Assembly: GCA_035258565.1 (NCBI GenBank)
Contig: DATFXF010000051.1
Span: 1 to 27,346, forward strand
Direction of reading: 5' to 3'
DNA length: 27,346 nt
DNA from: DATFXF01 sp035258565
GTDB lineage: Bacteria; Acidobacteriota; Terriglobia; Acidiferrales; UBA7541
Shown piece after piece: positions 25,275 to 27,346 of this stretch. Position numbers and translations under genes: made by a program. The notes beneath the pieces were generated by a model. The model made no database searches. It saw only the letters and a list, made by a program, of their open reading frames with translations, and had not been told where the DNA came from. The stretch's first letter is position 1; each line of letters opens with the position of its first letter.

Positions 25275-25514
25275 TTAAGTGTTGTTGTGGAAGCAGACGA
25301 GCGCGGTGGACTTTTCTCTTTCACCTCGCGAGCGCCAACTCGTGAGGTACTCGACGAAAGAGCAAACGGGCCCGTCCAGGCCCTGGATCCTCGGATTCGT
25401 CCACTCCACAACGTAGTACTCATCCAGAGCATGCTCGCCGCTACCGTGGCCGAGGCCAAAGTGACCCGCGGAGAGGTGCAACGGCTCGCCGGTGAATACG
25501 TTCGTTGTCCAGAC
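25275..25514 (-). pseudogene. C-terminal remnant of an M20-like metallopeptidase
   Basis: Directly after the map stop and in the same frame, the minus strand reads LSAGHFGLGHGSGEHALDEY, then YVVEWTNPRIQGLDGP, then SFVEYL. This matches the end of M20-family dipeptidases, where a GSGAHxPxEY segment carries the last metal-binding His and an xSTNPKVQGLDG-like stretch leads to the C-terminus. Only about 60 of the usual 400-450 residues are present, and no start or N-terminal domain exists. The tail after SFVEYL is unlike the family, suggesting another frame change. It is probably a leftover from a deletion that joined map and CHAT regions. Assignment rests on motif memory, so a related M28-type exopeptidase is possible. 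Confidence 0.5.
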
Positions 25515-26258
25515 TCATGCTGCTGTCAGCAGGATTGGTTCGCCCTTGGTAATCACCAACGTGTGCTCGTAGTGAGCAGAGATGTTGCGGTCCACCGTCC
25601 GCACGGTCCAGCCATCTCTTGCCACAACCGCCCTACCCGATCCCGCCGCAATGATCGGCTCAACGGTAATCACTAAACCCTCAGTCAAGATCTGGTGGGC
25701 TTCAGGATCAGGATAATTAGGAACACGCGGTTCTTCGTGGATCGTACGACCGATCCCATGTCCGCAGAGATCACGAATCACCGAGAAGCCGCTGCGGCGC
25801 ACTTCGCGCTCGACCACGCGGCCAATCTCAGATACGCGGAAGCCGGCACGGGCTACCAGCATCGCCTTCTCAAAGGCCCGCTGGGCACAAGCTACCAAGC
25901 GCTGCCCCCCTTCCGAGACCGCCCCAACCGGAACCGTGATCGCGGCATCGGCCATGAATCCATCCTTTTCTACGGTCACGTCGAGTTTCACGAGATCGCC
26001 TTTCTGTATTTTCCTCTCGCTTGGAACACCGTGTACGACCTCGTCGTTTACGCTGATGCAGTTCGCTCCCGGAAACTTATAAATTAACGCTGGCGCAGAT
26101 TGAGCCCCATGCTGGCGAATGACCTTCGCCCCTATTTCGTCGAGCTCAGCAGTCGTGATACCAGGTCGAACGGCCTGCTTCATGGATTCGAGCGTGTAGT
26201 GAACTACTGCTCCGGCCGCACGCATTCCGGCCAGCTCTTCGGGACCATGAATGGACAT
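25515..26258 (-). CDS. map: Methionine aminopeptidase, type I
   Basis: The 247-residue enzyme removes the N-terminal methionine from new proteins. All five metal ligands are in place: D93 and D104 (KLDVTVEKDGFMADAAITV), H167 (GHGIGRTIHEEP), E200 (ITVEPII) and E231 (YEHTLVI). H76 in NDEVVHGVPS and H174 are the expected substrate-binding histidines. The length matches short bacterial type I enzymes with no zinc-finger extension. An upstream in-frame start at 26366 would add 36 residues unlike the family; the ATG at 26258 is correct because GGAGG lies six bases before it. It is not beside adk, secY or infA, its common neighbours, so it may be a second copy in this genome. Confidence 0.95.
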   Translation of the reverse strand: MSIHGPEELAGMRAAGAVVHYTLESMKQAVRPGITTAELDEIGAKVIRQHGAQSAPALIYKFPGANCISVNDEVVHGVPSERKIQKGDLVKLDVTVEKDGFMADAAITVPVGAVSEGGQRLVACAQRAFEKAMLVARAGFRVSEIGRVVEREVRRSGFSVIRDLCGHGIGRTIHEEPRVPNYPDPEAHQILTEGLVITVEPIIAAGSGRAVVARDGWTVRTVDRNISAHYEHTLVITKGEPILLTAA

Positions 26259-26264
26259 CGTCCC

Positions 26265-26269
26265 CCTCC
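26265..26269 (-). promoter_or_regulatory. Ribosome binding site deciding the map start
   Basis: GGAGG in a G-rich run lies six bases before the ATG at 26258 and rules out the longer 26366 start. Confidence 0.7.
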
Positions 26270-26492
26270 CCGCGCTCCTCTTGTATCCTAGCTTATTGGA
26301 GGGAAAGAAATCCTGCCTTGTCGGCTGCCAGACTGTCGACCCCACCCGGTTTCTGCACGACCACAACCTTCTCGAGCGTCAAACGCCACGCGACCCCAAG
26401 TGACGTCCACCTCAGCTGAGCTGGACATCCGCCTGCTCGGGTTCCGCGCGACCGACCTGTAGAAGCTTCGACTCCGCGAAGGCCAAAAAGGT

Positions 26493-27059
26493 TTAGGTCA
26501 AACGGAACTCGATGGTCACCCGCAATTCGACGGGAAACGCTTGGCCACCCAGAACCGTCGGCTCATACTTCAGCGGCGCAGCGCCTCCATTGCCGGAGGA
26601 ATTAACAGCCGGTCTCCGGAGACCGCGTGCATTTCCGCCACATTTCCTTGCGTGTCGATCACGGCGTCAATCACCACATCGCCACTAACCTTGGCTCTCT
26701 TGAGAAGCGGAGGATAGATGGGGTCAACTCGATGCGTCCCCCGGTTGCCCGCCCGGGAGTCCTCCGGATATGCCCGTACCCCCTGTCGCCAAGTCCGTCA
26801 CGCCAGACTCTCGGCCGCTTCGGGTAACTTGATTTGGAATGACCCTCGGCACCACTAGTTTGCCTGTTATGGGCAACACCTTCTTCCCGATCGCGGGCCG
26901 CCGGGCAAATAGCAGCGGGCGCGGCGGAGCTACACCTTGCGGCCCTCCACGGGACGCTGCCGTCCCCTCAAGAGCCCGGCGATACGGGTGTGGTTCTGGC
27001 GTGCTTTCCCTCGAGGATGCTTGGGCAGCAAAAGGTACAAGAATCCTGGACACCAACAT
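26493..27059 (-). pseudogene. TonB-family energy transducer, frame broken twice
   Basis: Read on the minus strand from ATG 27059 (AGAGGAGA upstream), the first frame gives a Pro-rich linker with VLPITGKLVVPRVIPNQV and a Gly-rich GTGISGGLPGGQPG, typical of acidobacterial TonB-like proteins. It then stops at 26724. One frame over, from 26728, VDPIYPPLLKRAKVSGDV, then VIDAVIDTQGNVAEM and AMEALRR form the TonB C-terminal domain, which stops at a TGA where TGG (Trp) is expected. In the next frame WKYEPTVLGGQAFPVELRV and TIEFRLT finish the domain with a stop at 26493. The breaks fit one extra G in a GGGGG run and one missing G. No N-terminal membrane helix is visible, so the gene may also be truncated. 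TonB energises outer-membrane receptors such as the one in this window. Confidence 0.72.
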
Positions 27060-27173
27060 CGACTTGTTCTCCTCTTCTTTAGACTCAGCTCCGACGGATT
27101 CTGTTGCACCGGTCCAGGCTACCGCCAAAGACCGGCCTAACGACGCCAGCGCCCACCCGTGGCGTCCCCTTGA

Positions 27174-27346
27174 AGCCAAAAGCTCAGGATTCGACTCTGC
27201 ACCACACTGCGCGACCGGATCGATGAGGAAGGTTCTGTCGCATTCTCAGCTGAATCTGAAGCTCCCATCAGCTGGCTTCAGGCCACAGGCAAGAAGCCAG
27301 AAGAATTCTGGAAGAGTTGCTGCGATATGAGAAACGGACCTATGTT
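27174..27346 (+). other. Open frame running off the right edge, unidentified
   Basis: From a stop at 27171 to the edge one plus-strand frame stays open and reads LRIRLCTTLRDRIDEEGSVA, then EAPISWLQATGKKPEEFWKS. The composition is protein-like and mildly reminiscent of a helix-turn-helix start, but no start codon or ribosome site is visible, so it could be chance. It is divergent from the TonB gene. Confidence 0.2.

Noticed and set aside
26259..26366. N-terminal extension of map
   Set aside because: The 36 extra residues do not fit the family, and a strong ribosome site precedes the ATG at 26258.
26839..27330. 163-codon plus-strand frame near the right edge
   Set aside because: It lies opposite the TonB-like linker, and its composition is not protein-like.
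1..27346. CRISPR array, tRNA or rRNA genes, insertion sequences, prophage or conjugation genes
   Set aside because: No regularly spaced repeats, cloverleaf-like T-arm sequence, transposase motif or phage structural gene was recognised. A Craspase-type CRISPR context for the CHAT gene is therefore not supported within this window.

Overview
The window is high-GC DNA that most likely comes from a member of Acidobacteriota (a Solibacter/Bryobacter/Terriglobia-type soil lineage). The evidence for this is family content, not an rRNA gene: a 1301-residue TonB-dependent receptor with an N-terminal carboxypeptidase-regulatory-like domain, a DUF2934 protein, a PknB-type kinase with PEGA domains, an ECF sigma factor next to a zinc-finger membrane protein, a large TPR-CHAT protein, and a transaldolase-glucose-6-phosphate isomerase fusion. 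I see no phage, insertion sequence, CRISPR array, tRNA or rRNA gene.

Layout. (1) Positions 1-5768, minus strand: a compact pentose-phosphate operon read as tkt, rpiB, tal-pgi fusion, gnd, with gnd cut by the left edge. The tkt reading frame is broken twice near its 3' end. (2) 6148-7751: a DUF2934 protein on the minus strand, divergent from a radical SAM protein on the plus strand. (3) 7901-12850, plus strand: a transmembrane Ser/Thr kinase with BON-like and PEGA extracytoplasmic parts (frameshifted at about 9600), then two overlapping reading frames of a helical-repeat protein ending in a PilZ domain. (4) 13050-16955: the large TonB-dependent receptor. (5) 17152-18243: rmuC. (6) 18255-19343, minus strand: a secreted protein of unknown function. 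(7) 19426-25135: a signalling island with a Myb/SANT-repeat DNA-binding protein (minus), a divergent ECF sigma factor and a membrane zinc-finger putative anti-sigma factor (plus), and a convergent membrane-anchored TPR-CHAT protein with its His/Cys dyad intact (minus). (8) 25275-27059, minus strand: an M20-like peptidase C-terminal remnant, an intact methionine aminopeptidase (map) and a frameshifted TonB-family gene. The last 170 bases may hold the start of an unidentified reading frame.

How the genes may work together. The first block connects fructose-6-phosphate, pentose phosphates and 6-phosphogluconate, and its 3-4 bp junctions suggest translational coupling. The sigma factor, membrane zinc-finger protein and CHAT protein look like a protease-linked signalling module, and the divergent Myb/SANT-repeat protein is its most unusual neighbour. 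This is the best candidate for an undescribed system here.

Caution: single-base reading-frame breaks occur in tkt (two), the kinase gene (one) and the TonB gene (two). In each case the conserved protein continues in another frame, and several sit in short G runs. Assembly or sequencing indels are therefore at least as likely as real gene decay.
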